A program made the position numbers and the translations under genes. DNA of 64,000 bases, from the NCBI GenBank assembly GCA_030739735.1, contig JASLYQ010000007.1:38538-102537 (forward strand). The letters run 5' to 3'. The first letter of the stretch is position 1. The number at the start of each line of letters is the position of its first letter. This document shows, in pieces, positions 8,134-17,602 of the stretch. The notes beneath the pieces are model-generated. The model saw nothing but the letters and a program-made list of their open reading frames with translations, did no database searches and was not told where the DNA came from. The stretch comes from Alphaproteobacteria bacterium (GTDB lineage: Bacteria; Pseudomonadota; Alphaproteobacteria; UBA7887).

Positions 8134-10421
8134 GCCGCATCGGACGCATCGGCGCACCGCTACCGCTGGTCGACGGGCCGGAGAAGGTCTCGGGCAAGGC
8201 GCTGTTTACGGCCGACATGGCGCCCGCCGGCGCGCTGGTCGGCAAGATTCTACGCAGCTCCTGGAGCCATGCGGGCCTCCTCGGCGTCGATGTCGAAAAA
8301 GCACGGGCACTGCCCGGTGTCGCGGCGGTGATTACAGGCGAGGCCTGCGACGTGCCCTTTGGTGTGCTGCCCATCGCCGAGACCGAGTACCCGCTGGCGC
8401 GCGACCGAGTACGCTATCGCGGCGAGCCCATTGCCGCCCTCGCCGCGGTGGACGAGAAGACGGCGCTCGCAGCGCTCGATCTGATCAAAGTGCGCGCCGA
8501 GCCGCTACCGGGCTATCACGACGTGCAGGCTGCGCTCGCCGAAGGCGCCGTGCAACTGCACGAAAAGCGTCCCGGTAATGTCGAGCGCGAGGTGACGTTC
8601 GAACTCGGTGACACGGTCGCCGGGTTCGCTGACGCGAATCTCGTGCGCGAGGAGACCTTCCATTGTGCCGAGATCAACCATGTGCACATGGAGCCCAATG
8701 CCTCGCTGGCGAGCTGGGACGAAACTGATGGCCGGTTGACGCTGCACACCTGCACCCAGGTGCCTTATTACGTGCACCGCACCGTGGCCAGATGCTTGGG
8801 CCTCGACGAAGGTAGGGTGCGCGTGGTCAAGCCGCACATAGGCGGTGGCTTCGGTGCGCGCACGGAAGCGCTCGGCTTCGAAGTGATCGCTGGACTGCTG
8901 GCTCGTGCTGCGGGCGGTACCGTGTCGCTGGTGTTGAGCCGCGAGGAGACTTTTCTCTGCCATCGCGGCCGGCCGGAGACTGAGACGCGCATGAAGATTG
9001 GCCTCAAGAAGGACGGTAGCATAACGGCGGTGGAATGCGAGACCATCCAGCGCGGCGGTGCCTATAGCGGCTACGGCATCGTCACCATCCTTTACGCGGG
9101 CTCGCTGCTCTACGGGCTCTACGAGCTGCCGACGGTGAAGTATCACGGCGTCCGCGTGCTCACCAACACGCCACCTTGCGGCGCCATGCGCGGTCACGGC
9201 ACGGTCAATGTGCGCTTTGCCTTCGAGAATCTACTCGATGCCATGGCGGACGAGTTGGGGCTCGACCCTTTTGCTGTGCGTCGTGCCAACCTGCTGCGGA
9301 AGCTCGGTTTTACGGTCAACGATTTGATGGTCAACAGCTACGGCGTGCCAGAATGTCTCGATAAGGTCGAGCGCGCGTCTGGCTGGGCCGACAAGCACGG
9401 CAAGCTGCCACCGGGCCGCGGCATCGGCATGGCGTGTTCGCATTATGTCAGCGGAGCCGCTAAGCCCGTGCACTGGACCGGCGAGCCCCACGCCACCGTG
9501 GTGCTCAAGCTCGATTGGGACGGCGTGGTCACCGTGCTCACTGGCGCTGCCGAGATCGGCCAGGGCTCCTCGACCATGGTCGCACAATGCGTCGGCGAGG
9601 TGCTGGGCTTGGGCATCGAGCGCCTGCGCGTTATCGCCGGCGACAGTGCCGTGACGCCCAAGGATAACGGGTCGTATTCCTCGCGCGTCACCTTCATGGT
9701 TGGCAACGCGGCGATCCAGGCGGCCGAATCGTTGAAGACGGTTCTGGTCAAGGTGGCGGCTGACAAGCTTGAAGCGGCGCCGGACGAAATCGAAGTGCTG
9801 GGCGAGGTCTATCGCGTGGCAGGCTCGCAGGACAAAGGTCTGGAATACAGCGAGATTGTCACGGCCGCCCTGGCGGAGAACGGTACGCTTACTGTGAGCG
9901 GCCATTTCTCGACACCGAAGGAGGCGCAGGGCGGGCACGCATATCGTGGTGCCGCCGTGGGCTCGACCATGGCCTTCAGCTATGCGGCGCAGGCGGTGGA
10001 GGTTTTAGTAGATCCCGTTACCGCGCAGGTCACCGTTGAGAAGGTCTGGGTGGCGCATGATTGCGGTAAGGCTCTCAACCCGCTCGCCGTTGAAGGCCAG
10101 GTGCAGGGCTCGGTGTGGATGGGCTTGGGCCAGGCCTTGTGCGAGGAGAACCGCTATCACGACGGCTTACCCGTGCACGCTAACCTGATTGACTACCGCG
10201 TGCCGACCTTTGTCGATTCTCCCGACATTGCCGTCGAGATTGTCGAGAGCAACGACCCCAATGGCCCCTTCGGTGCCAAAGAGGCGGGCGAGGGCTCGCT
10301 CTCGGGCTTTTTGCCGGCGCTCGCTGGCGCCATCGCCGACGCTACGGGCTATCGCCCGCTAGACTGCCCTATGACGCCGGATATGCTATTCAAGGCGTTG
10401 GCGAAAAGGAAGGCGGGCTGA
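8130..10421 (+). CDS. hcrA: 4-hydroxybenzoyl-CoA reductase-like alpha subunit (molybdenum-binding)
   Basis: A 763-residue molybdenum-cofactor subunit of the xanthine oxidase family, close to the roughly 770 residues of known 4-hydroxybenzoyl-CoA reductases. Family blocks include [26 protein letters not shown], and [15 protein letters not shown]. The last is characteristic of the hydroxybenzoyl-CoA reductase branch. The catalytic-glutamate region near the C-terminus reads [16 protein letters not shown]. These enzymes reductively dehydroxylate 4-hydroxybenzoyl-CoA to benzoyl-CoA, but related enzymes act on other aromatic CoA esters or heterocycles. The substrate is inferred from all three subunits together. 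The stop overlaps the start of the next gene by one base. Confidence 0.9.
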   Translation: MSRIGRIGAPLPLVDGPEKVSGKALFTADMAPAGALVGKILRSSWSHAGLLGVDVEKARALPGVAAVITGEACDVPFGVLPIAETEYPLARDRVRYRGEPIAALAAVDEKTALAALDLIKVRAEPLPGYHDVQAALAEGAVQLHEKRPGNVEREVTFELGDTVAGFADANLVREETFHCAEINHVHMEPNASLASWDETDGRLTLHTCTQVPYYVHRTVARCLGLDEGRVRVVKPHIGGGFGARTEALGFEVIAGLLARAAGGTVSLVLSREETFLCHRGRPETETRMKIGLKKDGSITAVECETIQRGGAYSGYGIVTILYAGSLLYGLYELPTVKYHGVRVLTNTPPCGAMRGHGTVNVRFAFENLLDAMADELGLDPFAVRRANLLRKLGFTVNDLMVNSYGVPECLDKVERASGWADKHGKLPPGRGIGMACSHYVSGAAKPVHWTGEPHATVVLKLDWDGVVTVLTGAAEIGQGSSTMVAQCVGEVLGLGIERLRVIAGDSAVTPKDNGSYSSRVTFMVGNAAIQAAESLKTVLVKVAADKLEAAPDEIEVLGEVYRVAGSQDKGLEYSEIVTAALAENGTLTVSGHFSTPKEAQGGHAYRGAAVGSTMAFSYAAQAVEVLVDPVTAQVTVEKVWVAHDCGKALNPLAVEGQVQGSVWMGLGQALCEENRYHDGLPVHANLIDYRVPTFVDSPDIAVEIVESNDPNGPFGAKEAGEGSLSGFLPALAGAIADATGYRPLDCPMTPDMLFKALAKRKAG

Positions 10422-11383
10422 TGGAGCATCTGTCCGACTTCACGCTGCTGCGCCCAACGAGTGTCGAGGAGGCGGTGGCGGCGCGTGGTGCTCATCTTGG
10501 TGCGCGTATTCTTGCCGGTGGCACTGATCTTCTGCCCAATATGCGTCGCGGCCTGGTCGAGACCGGTACGGTAATTGATCTGAGTGGTTGCGATGAGTTG
10601 CGCACCCTCGACGGCGGGCATATAGGTGCCATGGTGACGCTAGAGACGCTCGCTACGAACTGCGAAAATTATCCTGCCCTGGCTCAAGCCGCCGCGGCGG
10701 TTGCGGGGCCGACCCATCGTGGAGTTGCGACAGTCGGCGGCAATCTTTGTCTCGATACTCGTTGTATCTTTTATAACCAGAGTGAATGGTGGCGTAAGAG
10801 TAACGATTATTGTCTCAAATATGGTGGCGAAATTTGCCATGTGGTGCCTACGAGCAAGCGCTGCTACGCCGTCTATAGCGGCGATCTCGCGGCGGCGCTG
10901 ATACTCTACGGCGCCGATGTTGAGATCGCTGGCGCCGAGGGTCGGCGCAGCATTCCGCTCGACGCGCTGCTGCGTGACGACGGTATGGACTACCTGGCAC
11001 TCCAAGATGGCGAATTGGTTGTCGCCGTGCATCTGCCGCCACAGTCCGAGTCCTTTTGCAGCGCCTATCGCGAGCTGCGCGTGCGCGGCTCGATTGACTT
11101 CTCGCTGGCCGGCGTCGCCGTCGGCCTTGTCGCGGAGGGAGATACTGTCAATACCGTTCGCGCTGGTATAACCGGCACGAACTCTGCCCCCCTCCTCGTC
11201 GAACTCCCCGGCGGAGACACCGGGAGCTCTGCCACGGATCTAGAAATACAAATCCAAAAAGTCGTTAGCCCCGTCCGTACCAGCCTCATCCAACCCCAAT
11301 ACCGCCGCCGCGCGGTTTCGGCGCTGGCAGCGCAGATGGTGCGGGACTTGGCAAATTCACCCCGAGTGCAAGATAATATTTAG
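10421..11383 (+). CDS. hcrB: 4-hydroxybenzoyl-CoA reductase-like beta subunit (FAD plus [4Fe-4S])
   Basis: A 320-residue FAD-binding subunit of the molybdenum hydroxylase family. The FAD loop is LAGGTDLLPNMR, and THRGVATVGGNLC precedes an insertion holding four cysteines, C115, C131, C139 and C148. The spacing of 16, 8 and 9 residues equals that of the extra [4Fe-4S] cluster described for the Thauera aromatica enzyme, and ordinary xanthine dehydrogenases lack this insertion. This is the strongest evidence that the operon encodes a 4-hydroxybenzoyl-CoA reductase-type enzyme. Codons around 10,740-10,850 and 11,190-11,380 are noticeably lower in GC than the rest of the operon. Confidence 0.9.
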   Translation: MEHLSDFTLLRPTSVEEAVAARGAHLGARILAGGTDLLPNMRRGLVETGTVIDLSGCDELRTLDGGHIGAMVTLETLATNCENYPALAQAAAAVAGPTHRGVATVGGNLCLDTRCIFYNQSEWWRKSNDYCLKYGGEICHVVPTSKRCYAVYSGDLAAALILYGADVEIAGAEGRRSIPLDALLRDDGMDYLALQDGELVVAVHLPPQSESFCSAYRELRVRGSIDFSLAGVAVGLVAEGDTVNTVRAGITGTNSAPLLVELPGGDTGSSATDLEIQIQKVVSPVRTSLIQPQYRRRAVSALAAQMVRDLANSPRVQDNI

Positions 11384-11642
11384 CAATAGTTACTTATTTT
11401 TCAAAAAGTTCTTTCATGATTCCGATAATACAAGAAGTCGACAGGAAATGGTCGATAGAAACATCTTCCATAAATACCGTAATTGTTAGATAACTATTAC
11501 TATTTTATCGCGTTCCTGAGTGGTAAATTACGAAACGAACTCCACATCAGACTTCTTTGTTGTTTCAACTGGTTGTCACGGTTTATAGGGTACGGGAATG
11601 TCACGCTTTCTCCGCGGTTCCGCAGTTTTGTATGAGATTACT
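11384..11642. other. AT-rich intergenic spacer without a recognisable gene
   Basis: This spacer lies between the convergent hcrB and 2-hydroxyacid dehydrogenase genes. It is clearly richer in A and T than its surroundings and has no coding pattern that I can support on either strand. I saw no clean hairpin followed by a T-run, so terminators for the two genes cannot be placed here. Confidence 0.5.
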
Positions 11643-12560
11643 CTATGTCTTCGCCAGCGCCTCAGTGGTCAGCTCATACGCGCTCTGCAGTAGCCGGGTC
11701 GCGGCTTCGCGGGTCATAAAGCCAGCGTGGCTGGTTAGAGTAACGTTGTTGAGTTTTGTCAACGGGTGGTCAGGAGTCAGCGGCTCTTCGGCGAAGGTAT
11801 CTAGGGCGGCGTGGGCGATGCGGCCCTCTTGTAATGTTGACACCAGGGCGGCTTCGTCGACGAGGCCGCCGCGAGCAGTGTTGACGAGGATGGTGCTGGG
11901 CTTGAGGAGGGCCAAACGGCGGGCGTCGAGGATGCCTGCGGTCTCGTTGGTCAGCGAGACGTGCAGTGAGACAACGTCAGCCTCGGCCAGCAAGTCGTGG
12001 AGTTTGCGCGCCGTACATGGCAAGTCACTGGGCACGCCGCTGCGGTTCCAGGCGATCACGGACATCCCTAGCCCTGCGCCGAGCCGCACCATGGCGCGGC
12101 CGATGCCGCCGGTGCCGACGACACCTAATGTCTTGCCTGAAAGCTCGATGCTATCGAGGGTTGACCATTGGCCGGCGCGCAAGGACCTGTCCATGGCGGC
12201 GAGCTTGCGCGCGGCGGCGAACATCAGGGCGACGGCATGTTCGGCTACGCTTTGGTTGCCATAGCCGCTGATGGTCTTGACAGCGATGCCGTGGCGTTCA
12301 GCTGCTTCCAAGTCGATATAGGACGAGGCGCCGGTGCCCATGAAGACGATAGTGTGCAGGTCGGGGCAGGCGGCGAGCAGGCTCTCGCCCATCCAAGTGT
12401 GATCGTTCACCACCACCCGACAGCCTACCACCATAGTGCGGACCTCGTCTTCGCTGGGGTCGGTGACCACTACGTTGAGGTCGGGCACGAGCGCGCGCAT
12501 CTCCGGCGTGATAAGTTCGGCGAGAAACGCTGGGCAGTCGATGAAGCACGCCTCAGGCAT
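11643..12560 (-). CDS. D-isomer-specific 2-hydroxyacid dehydrogenase
   Basis: An NAD-dependent dehydrogenase of about 305 residues. It has the cofactor motif GVVGTGGIGRAM, the catalytic Arg in NTARGGLVDE, the Glu in the AALDTFAEEPL block, and the active-site His in LTSHAGFMT. The start at 12560 is chosen because MPEACFIDCP begins the family-like sequence and gives an 8-base overlap with the upstream transporter gene; an upstream ATG at 12593 would overlap further. The substrate (glycerate, phosphoglycerate, lactate-like acid) is not evident. Co-transcription with a dicarboxylate/amino-acid symporter suggests handling of an imported organic acid. Confidence 0.9.
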   Translation of the reverse strand: MPEACFIDCPAFLAELITPEMRALVPDLNVVVTDPSEDEVRTMVVGCRVVVNDHTWMGESLLAACPDLHTIVFMGTGASSYIDLEAAERHGIAVKTISGYGNQSVAEHAVALMFAAARKLAAMDRSLRAGQWSTLDSIELSGKTLGVVGTGGIGRAMVRLGAGLGMSVIAWNRSGVPSDLPCTARKLHDLLAEADVVSLHVSLTNETAGILDARRLALLKPSTILVNTARGGLVDEAALVSTLQEGRIAHAALDTFAEEPLTPDHPLTKLNNVTLTSHAGFMTREAATRLLQSAYELTTEALAKT

Positions 12561-13836
12561 CGCTTTCGATAACGCCCGCTTCTGGATCGGCAAAGGTGGT
12601 CTCGTTGAAGGCCTTCTCGCTCTTGGCGATGAGCAATGTCACCATGGCGTCGCCCGTGACGTTGACGGCCGTGCGCATCATGTCGAGCAAGCGGTCGACA
12701 CCGATAATCAGGCCGATGGCCTCAACCGGAAGGCCAACCTGGATCAGCACCATCGAGAGCATGATCAACCCGACGCCAGGAACGCCGGCGGTACCGATCG
12801 AGGCCAGGGTGGCGGTGAGGATCACCGTCAGGTATTCGGTCATGCCAAGGTCGACGGCGTAGACGTGGCTGATGAACACTGTTGCCACGCCCTGCATGAT
12901 CGCCGTGCCGTCCATGTTGATGGTGGCTCCCAGCGGCACGGTGAACGAGGCAACCGCGTTCTTCACGCCCATGCGGTGCTCGACCGTGTCCAGCGTTACG
13001 GGAATGGTCGCGTTGCTGCTGGCGGTCGAGAAGGCAAAGACCAGCGCTGCGCGCATCTTGCGAAAGAACATTAGCGGATTGGTGCGGCCGAGGAAGACCA
13101 GCAAAAAGGTGAAGACGCCGCACGCATGCAGCAGTAGCGCCACGACGACGCAAAGGAAATAGCTGGCGAGCGGCAGAATCACGTCGAACCCCTGCGTTGC
13201 GAAGGTCTTGCCGATGAGGCAGAAGACACCGATTGGCGCCAGACGCATGACAATACCGACCATCTTCATGATGACCTCGTTGAGGTCCGTGAACAGCGAG
13301 CGCACGTGTTCACCGCGCTCGCCGGCAAGGGTCGCGGCGATGCCCAGTAGGATGGCGAAGACGATGATCTGCAGCATGTTGCCATCAGCAAGCGCCGCTA
13401 CTGGGTTGCTCGGAACGAGGTTGGCGATGACCTCGCTGAGCGGTGGTGCCTCGCGGCCCGTGAACGCCACGTCACCCTCGACGATGAAGTCCTCGCCGGG
13501 CGAGACGACGACGGCGACGGTCAATGCGATGGTGATTGCGGTAGCCGTGGTGAAGAGGTAGAGCAGAATCGCTTTCAGCCCGATGCGCCCCAGTGCTGCA
13601 ATATCGCCAAGCGCGGTGACGCCGCAGAACAGCGAGACGAAGACCAGCGGCACCACCAGCATTTTGAGGCCCGAGACGAACAGCTTGCCGATGGTGGCAA
13701 AGAAGCCACCGACCACGATATCGCCAACGAAAGCGGTCTCTGGGAAAAGTTGGTTGAGCAGCACTCCCAGGATGGCACCCGCCACCATGGCGATAAGGAT
13801 CTCCTGCGTCAGGCTGAATTTGTGCGTTTTGGCCAT
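12553..13836 (-). CDS. Dicarboxylate/amino acid:cation symporter (DAACS family)
   Basis: An inner-membrane transporter of 427 residues with the hydrophobic pattern of the GltP/DctA family. Diagnostic blocks are a serine-rich hairpin read as FSTASSNATIPVTL, then VPLGATINMDGTAIMQGVA (the NMDGT cation/substrate motif), and TLASIGTAGVPGVGLIML. It imports C4-dicarboxylates or acidic/neutral amino acids using sodium or protons. The sequence does not discriminate among these substrates. Its 3' end overlaps the hydroxyacid dehydrogenase start by 8 bases, so the two probably form an operon. Confidence 0.93.
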   Translation of the reverse strand: MAKTHKFSLTQEILIAMVAGAILGVLLNQLFPETAFVGDIVVGGFFATIGKLFVSGLKMLVVPLVFVSLFCGVTALGDIAALGRIGLKAILLYLFTTATAITIALTVAVVVSPGEDFIVEGDVAFTGREAPPLSEVIANLVPSNPVAALADGNMLQIIVFAILLGIAATLAGERGEHVRSLFTDLNEVIMKMVGIVMRLAPIGVFCLIGKTFATQGFDVILPLASYFLCVVVALLLHACGVFTFLLVFLGRTNPLMFFRKMRAALVFAFSTASSNATIPVTLDTVEHRMGVKNAVASFTVPLGATINMDGTAIMQGVATVFISHVYAVDLGMTEYLTVILTATLASIGTAGVPGVGLIMLSMVLIQVGLPVEAIGLIIGVDRLLDMMRTAVNVTGDAMVTLLIAKSEKAFNETTFADPEAGVIESDA

Positions 13837-13870
13837 GTTTTCCCCTCCGTCTCGTGCGGAGACGGTAGCA

Positions 13871-14275
13871 CTAGCGGAGAAGCGCAGCCAGTTCTGTGTC
13901 GTTCAACGAGTAGGGGAGTGCTACCAGGTGCGCCGAGCAGGAGCGGCAGTCGCTGCTGCCGAAGCCGGGTACGGGCACTGTCGCGCCATGGGCAAGCAGC
14001 GTCGCCGTCAGCGCACATTCGTCGCCTTCCGGTACAGGTAAAGCCGCGACATGGCCCGCCACGGTCAGCCGATCTACGTGCCAGCGCAACGCCTTATCCT
14101 TGCGCAAATGCCTGGCGCAGCGGGCGCGGATGCCTCCTGGCCCGCGGGCGCTGCCGAGATAGGCGTAGCGGCCAGGTGCGAACTCTGCTGTTTCTCGCAC
14201 GAGCATGATGAGTAGGGCATAGGCGCCGGGCTTTCGCGGCAGGCTGTCGGCTGTGCGTGACCAGTCTCCGAGCAT
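13871..14275 (-). CDS. DUF123 / GIY-YIG-like nuclease domain protein
   Basis: A 134-residue protein matching the DUF123 branch of the GIY-YIG superfamily. It reads GAYALLIML near the start, then GRYAYLGSARGPGGIRARCARHLR, and ends with a cysteine/histidine stretch (GFGSSDCRSCSAHLVAL). DUF123 proteins are short stand-alone domains of unknown function, and some members keep the GIY-YIG nuclease residues. Here the GxYxYLGSA and R residues are present. No partner gene is apparent; it lies just upstream of the symporter gene on the same strand, about 34 bases away. Confidence 0.8.
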   Translation of the reverse strand: MLGDWSRTADSLPRKPGAYALLIMLVRETAEFAPGRYAYLGSARGPGGIRARCARHLRKDKALRWHVDRLTVAGHVAALPVPEGDECALTATLLAHGATVPVPGFGSSDCRSCSAHLVALPYSLNDTELAALLR

Positions 14276-14363
14276 GGCGTGAGTCTACCAACTCGGTGGA
14301 CAGGTTTGGCAATGCGTTTCATGGTTCGCGCCGAAATCTTATCGAGCGAAAGGGATCAGCAAT

Positions 14364-14616
14364 ATGAGCACTGGCTTTGGGAGTGATGACAATTGCGTTG
14401 GCTGGCGTGGCGATAGCGGCACCGGTGGACGATAGCCGCTTAGTCGGCGATGCGGCCAAGCACAACGACTGGGTTACTTACGGTAATGGCTATGACAACC
14501 AGCGCTTTTCGGGGCTCGACCAGGTCAACCGCGAGAGTGTTGCCACGCTTGTGCAGCGTTGGACCTACCAGACTGGGATCAGCGCTAGCTTCCAGACAAG
14601 TCCGTTGATCGCCGAC
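14364..14616 (+). pseudogene. N-terminal fragment of a PQQ-dependent dehydrogenase
   Basis: The frame with start codon TTG at 14377 encodes an export-signal-like stretch and then DWVTYGNGYDNQRFSGLDQVN, the opening of quinoprotein alcohol dehydrogenases. It continues through LVQRWTYQTG and FQTSPLIAD, residues that normally lead into the first propeller blade. At about 14,616 homology ends and the sequence changes into the reverse complement of a malic-enzyme fragment. A stop in the leader region (TGA at 14,365) breaks a longer signal peptide. Only about 70 of some 570 residues remain, so no enzyme can be made. Confidence 0.75.
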
Positions 14617-14917
14617 AGTGGGCGTATGGACCGGCGGCAGCGGCTCTTCGGTGTAGCCGACCAAAGTGCGGTAGAACAGGCTCTCATTGCATCTCCGTAG
14701 CCCCTTAAGTTTGATGTATTGCTCTATATCCGAGAACTTGCGCTGCAGATTGGCCATGATGCGGTCGAACTGCACCGGCTCCGGCAGGGTTGCCATTGGC
14801 AGCAGTTCGCGCAGGTGAAGCCTGTCGACTCTCCTCTTCGGTGAAGGCAGTAGGCTTATTGAGTTTCCTGGCGTCGTTCAGGATGTCGACGCCGCGTAGC
14901 TGGTGTTTTCGAGCCAT
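14612..14917 (-). pseudogene. N-terminal fragment of an NAD-dependent malic enzyme, frameshifted
   Basis: Read on the minus strand, the fragment starts with LRGVDILND and LNKPTAFTEEE. After a frameshift near 14,830 it reads LRELLPMA, IMANLQRKFSDIEQYIKL and CNESLFYRTLVG, and ends at VHTPTVG. These match, in order, the first 100 or so residues of malic enzymes (typical text: FTEEER, NETLFYR, YTPTVGEA). It stops exactly where the PQQ dehydrogenase fragment on the other strand begins, so the two truncated genes meet tail to tail. The fragment is non-functional. Confidence 0.75.
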
Positions 14918-14992
14918 AGTCTCCTCTAAGTCTTAGAGCCTAATCGGGTTTGTCGACTTGCCAAGGCGGAATGCGCTTGGAAAGATGGCGCC

Positions 14993-15661
14993 ATGAAGAG
15001 TTTCGACAGCTATCGCAAGCGCGCGCTGGCCAATTGCGGCTCCGAAGAGGCGCTGGTCGAGAGGATGCCCGAAGTCAAATCGGCACGGGCGCTCTGCGCC
15101 ATCAAGGATGACCGGTATCTCTCGCGCATGAGCCAGCGCGTGTTCTCGGCCGGGCTCAAGCACGATATGGTGGCCAAGAAATGGCCCGCCTTCGAGGAAG
15201 CTTTTCTCGCGTTTGTGCCGGCGCGTGTTGCCAATATGCCCGAGGAAGACGTCGAGGCGTTAATGCAGGACCGTCGTCTGATCCGTCATTGGCCGAAGAT
15301 CAAGAGCGTGCCGGCAAATGCGCGGGCCATGATCGAGGTGACGGCCGATACCGGCTCCTTTGGCAAGTGGGTCACCGCCTGGCCTGTTGACGATACGGTG
15401 GGGCTGTGGGCGGATATCGGCAAGCGCTTCACCCAGATGGGCGGTGCCTCGTCACCCTATTTCCTGCGCTGGGTCGGCAAAGACACCTTCATGATCACGC
15501 CTGACGTCACCATGGCCCTGATTGAGGCCGAAGTCGTCACCCGCAAGCCCACTGCCAAGAAAGAGCTAGCGGCCGTACAGGAGGCCTTCAACGCCTGGGC
15601 GGCAGAATCCGGCCGGTCCTTGAGTGAGATCAGCCGCACGCTGGCGCTGGCGATGGGGTGA
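14993..15661 (+). CDS. DNA-3-methyladenine glycosylase I (Tag family)
   Basis: A 222-residue protein of the HhH-GPD base-excision repair superfamily, similar to the Tag-like branch. Recognisable parts are the opening MKSFDSYRKRA, FSAGLKHDMVAKKWPAFEEAF (the helix around the usual conserved Trp and Phe), and RHWPKIKSVPANARAM. It is predicted to remove alkylated adenines from DNA. Length and block order fit, though it is not closely similar to E. coli Tag and the zinc-snap residues of that enzyme are not obvious. The gene stands alone between the degraded patch and frmA. Confidence 0.78.
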   Translation: MKSFDSYRKRALANCGSEEALVERMPEVKSARALCAIKDDRYLSRMSQRVFSAGLKHDMVAKKWPAFEEAFLAFVPARVANMPEEDVEALMQDRRLIRHWPKIKSVPANARAMIEVTADTGSFGKWVTAWPVDDTVGLWADIGKRFTQMGGASSPYFLRWVGKDTFMITPDVTMALIEAEVVTRKPTAKKELAAVQEAFNAWAAESGRSLSEISRTLALAMG

Positions 15662-15788
15662 AAATATCTTCTGATCTTTAAATACCTCGATTTATGGCAT
15701 GGGCCGCATGCACGGACACGTTCCGCTTGCGAGGTCGACACTTTACGTGGACAAATAGCGCTAACTGACTCGGGAGGGACAACGAATC

Positions 15789-16898
<1,110 letters not shown>

Positions 16899-16973
16899 CG
16901 GCGTTAATCTGGGGGTGGTTGTGGTTTGTAACCCGTGCAATAGCCCCTATTTCTGCCCCGTTCGGGGATCGGC

Positions 16974-17361
16974 ATGGTTGCTGACGAGGAAAAGAGACGT
17001 GGCGGGCTCCAGCTATCTGATGGTGGATGTCGAGCGCGCCACGGTATGAGTGCTTACCGAGTACCGTCAGGTTTTTGCCAAGCGCATCGCAGCCTGTAAC
17101 GGCTGCGTAGTGGCTATCACGGGCGACAGCGTGCTCGCTATTTTCGTTATCGTTGTCGAGGTGGTGGAGGCTGCGGTCGAGATTTAGGCTATCTTAGCTG
17201 GACGTAACGACGCGCTGCCCGAGAATCGGCAAATGTATTTCTGTATTGGCGTGAATTTTAGTGACATCGTCTGTTCGTCGGACAACGACCCAGAAATCGG
17301 TTGCGACCGGCTCATCCCGGGGGTCTCCGTCAACGAGTATGCAGCCGAGTTTGCCATGTAG
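16974..17361 (+). pseudogene. Decayed class III adenylate cyclase catalytic domain
   Basis: An ATG at 16974 opens with MVADEEKRR, then a short loss and frame change lead to YLMVDVERATV, a stop, and LTEYRQVFAKRIAACNG. Further on are ITGDSVLAIF, VEAAVEI (followed by a TAG), ENRQMYFCIGVNFSDI and IPGVSVNEYAAEF. These match, in order, the MADD-ERAT-TEYR-VF, AGDSVLA-F, MHFRIGVNLGDI and PGGI-VS blocks of SAM/CYCc-type cyclases. The protein is interrupted by at least two stops and by a small deletion in the AILAAD region, and everything after the cyclase domain is lost. Confidence 0.8.
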
Positions 17362-17477
17362 TTTGGGCTCAACACGACGTTACGCTTGAGGGCATCCTGC
17401 CGAATATCTGAAATTTCTATGTCTCTCCCGAGCGGACGTCGCTGATGGACATGCCTTTATAAGGTAAAGAAAAGGGG

Positions 17478-17503
17478 GGGGCGCGGCTGCCTCTCCGCGC
17501 CCC
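17478..17503 (-). terminator. Probable intrinsic terminator of nrdJ
   Basis: A perfect 9-bp GC stem (GGGGCGCGG with CCGCGCCCC) encloses an 8-base loop. Read on the minus strand it is followed by a C-run and then CTTTTCTTT. It lies about 100 bases beyond the nrdJ stop codon in a gap with no other minus-strand gene, so it most likely ends the nrdJ transcript. The uridine run is short and delayed, so termination efficiency is uncertain. Confidence 0.5.
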
Positions 17504-17602
17504 TCAGTCTACAGGAGGAGTTGTCCCACCGAGGTGGGCGGTTTAGGCCTCCGGGGCCCTTGCGTCACCCGTCGCGGGCTTCGCCATGGCGTGCTCGGAC
17601 CG

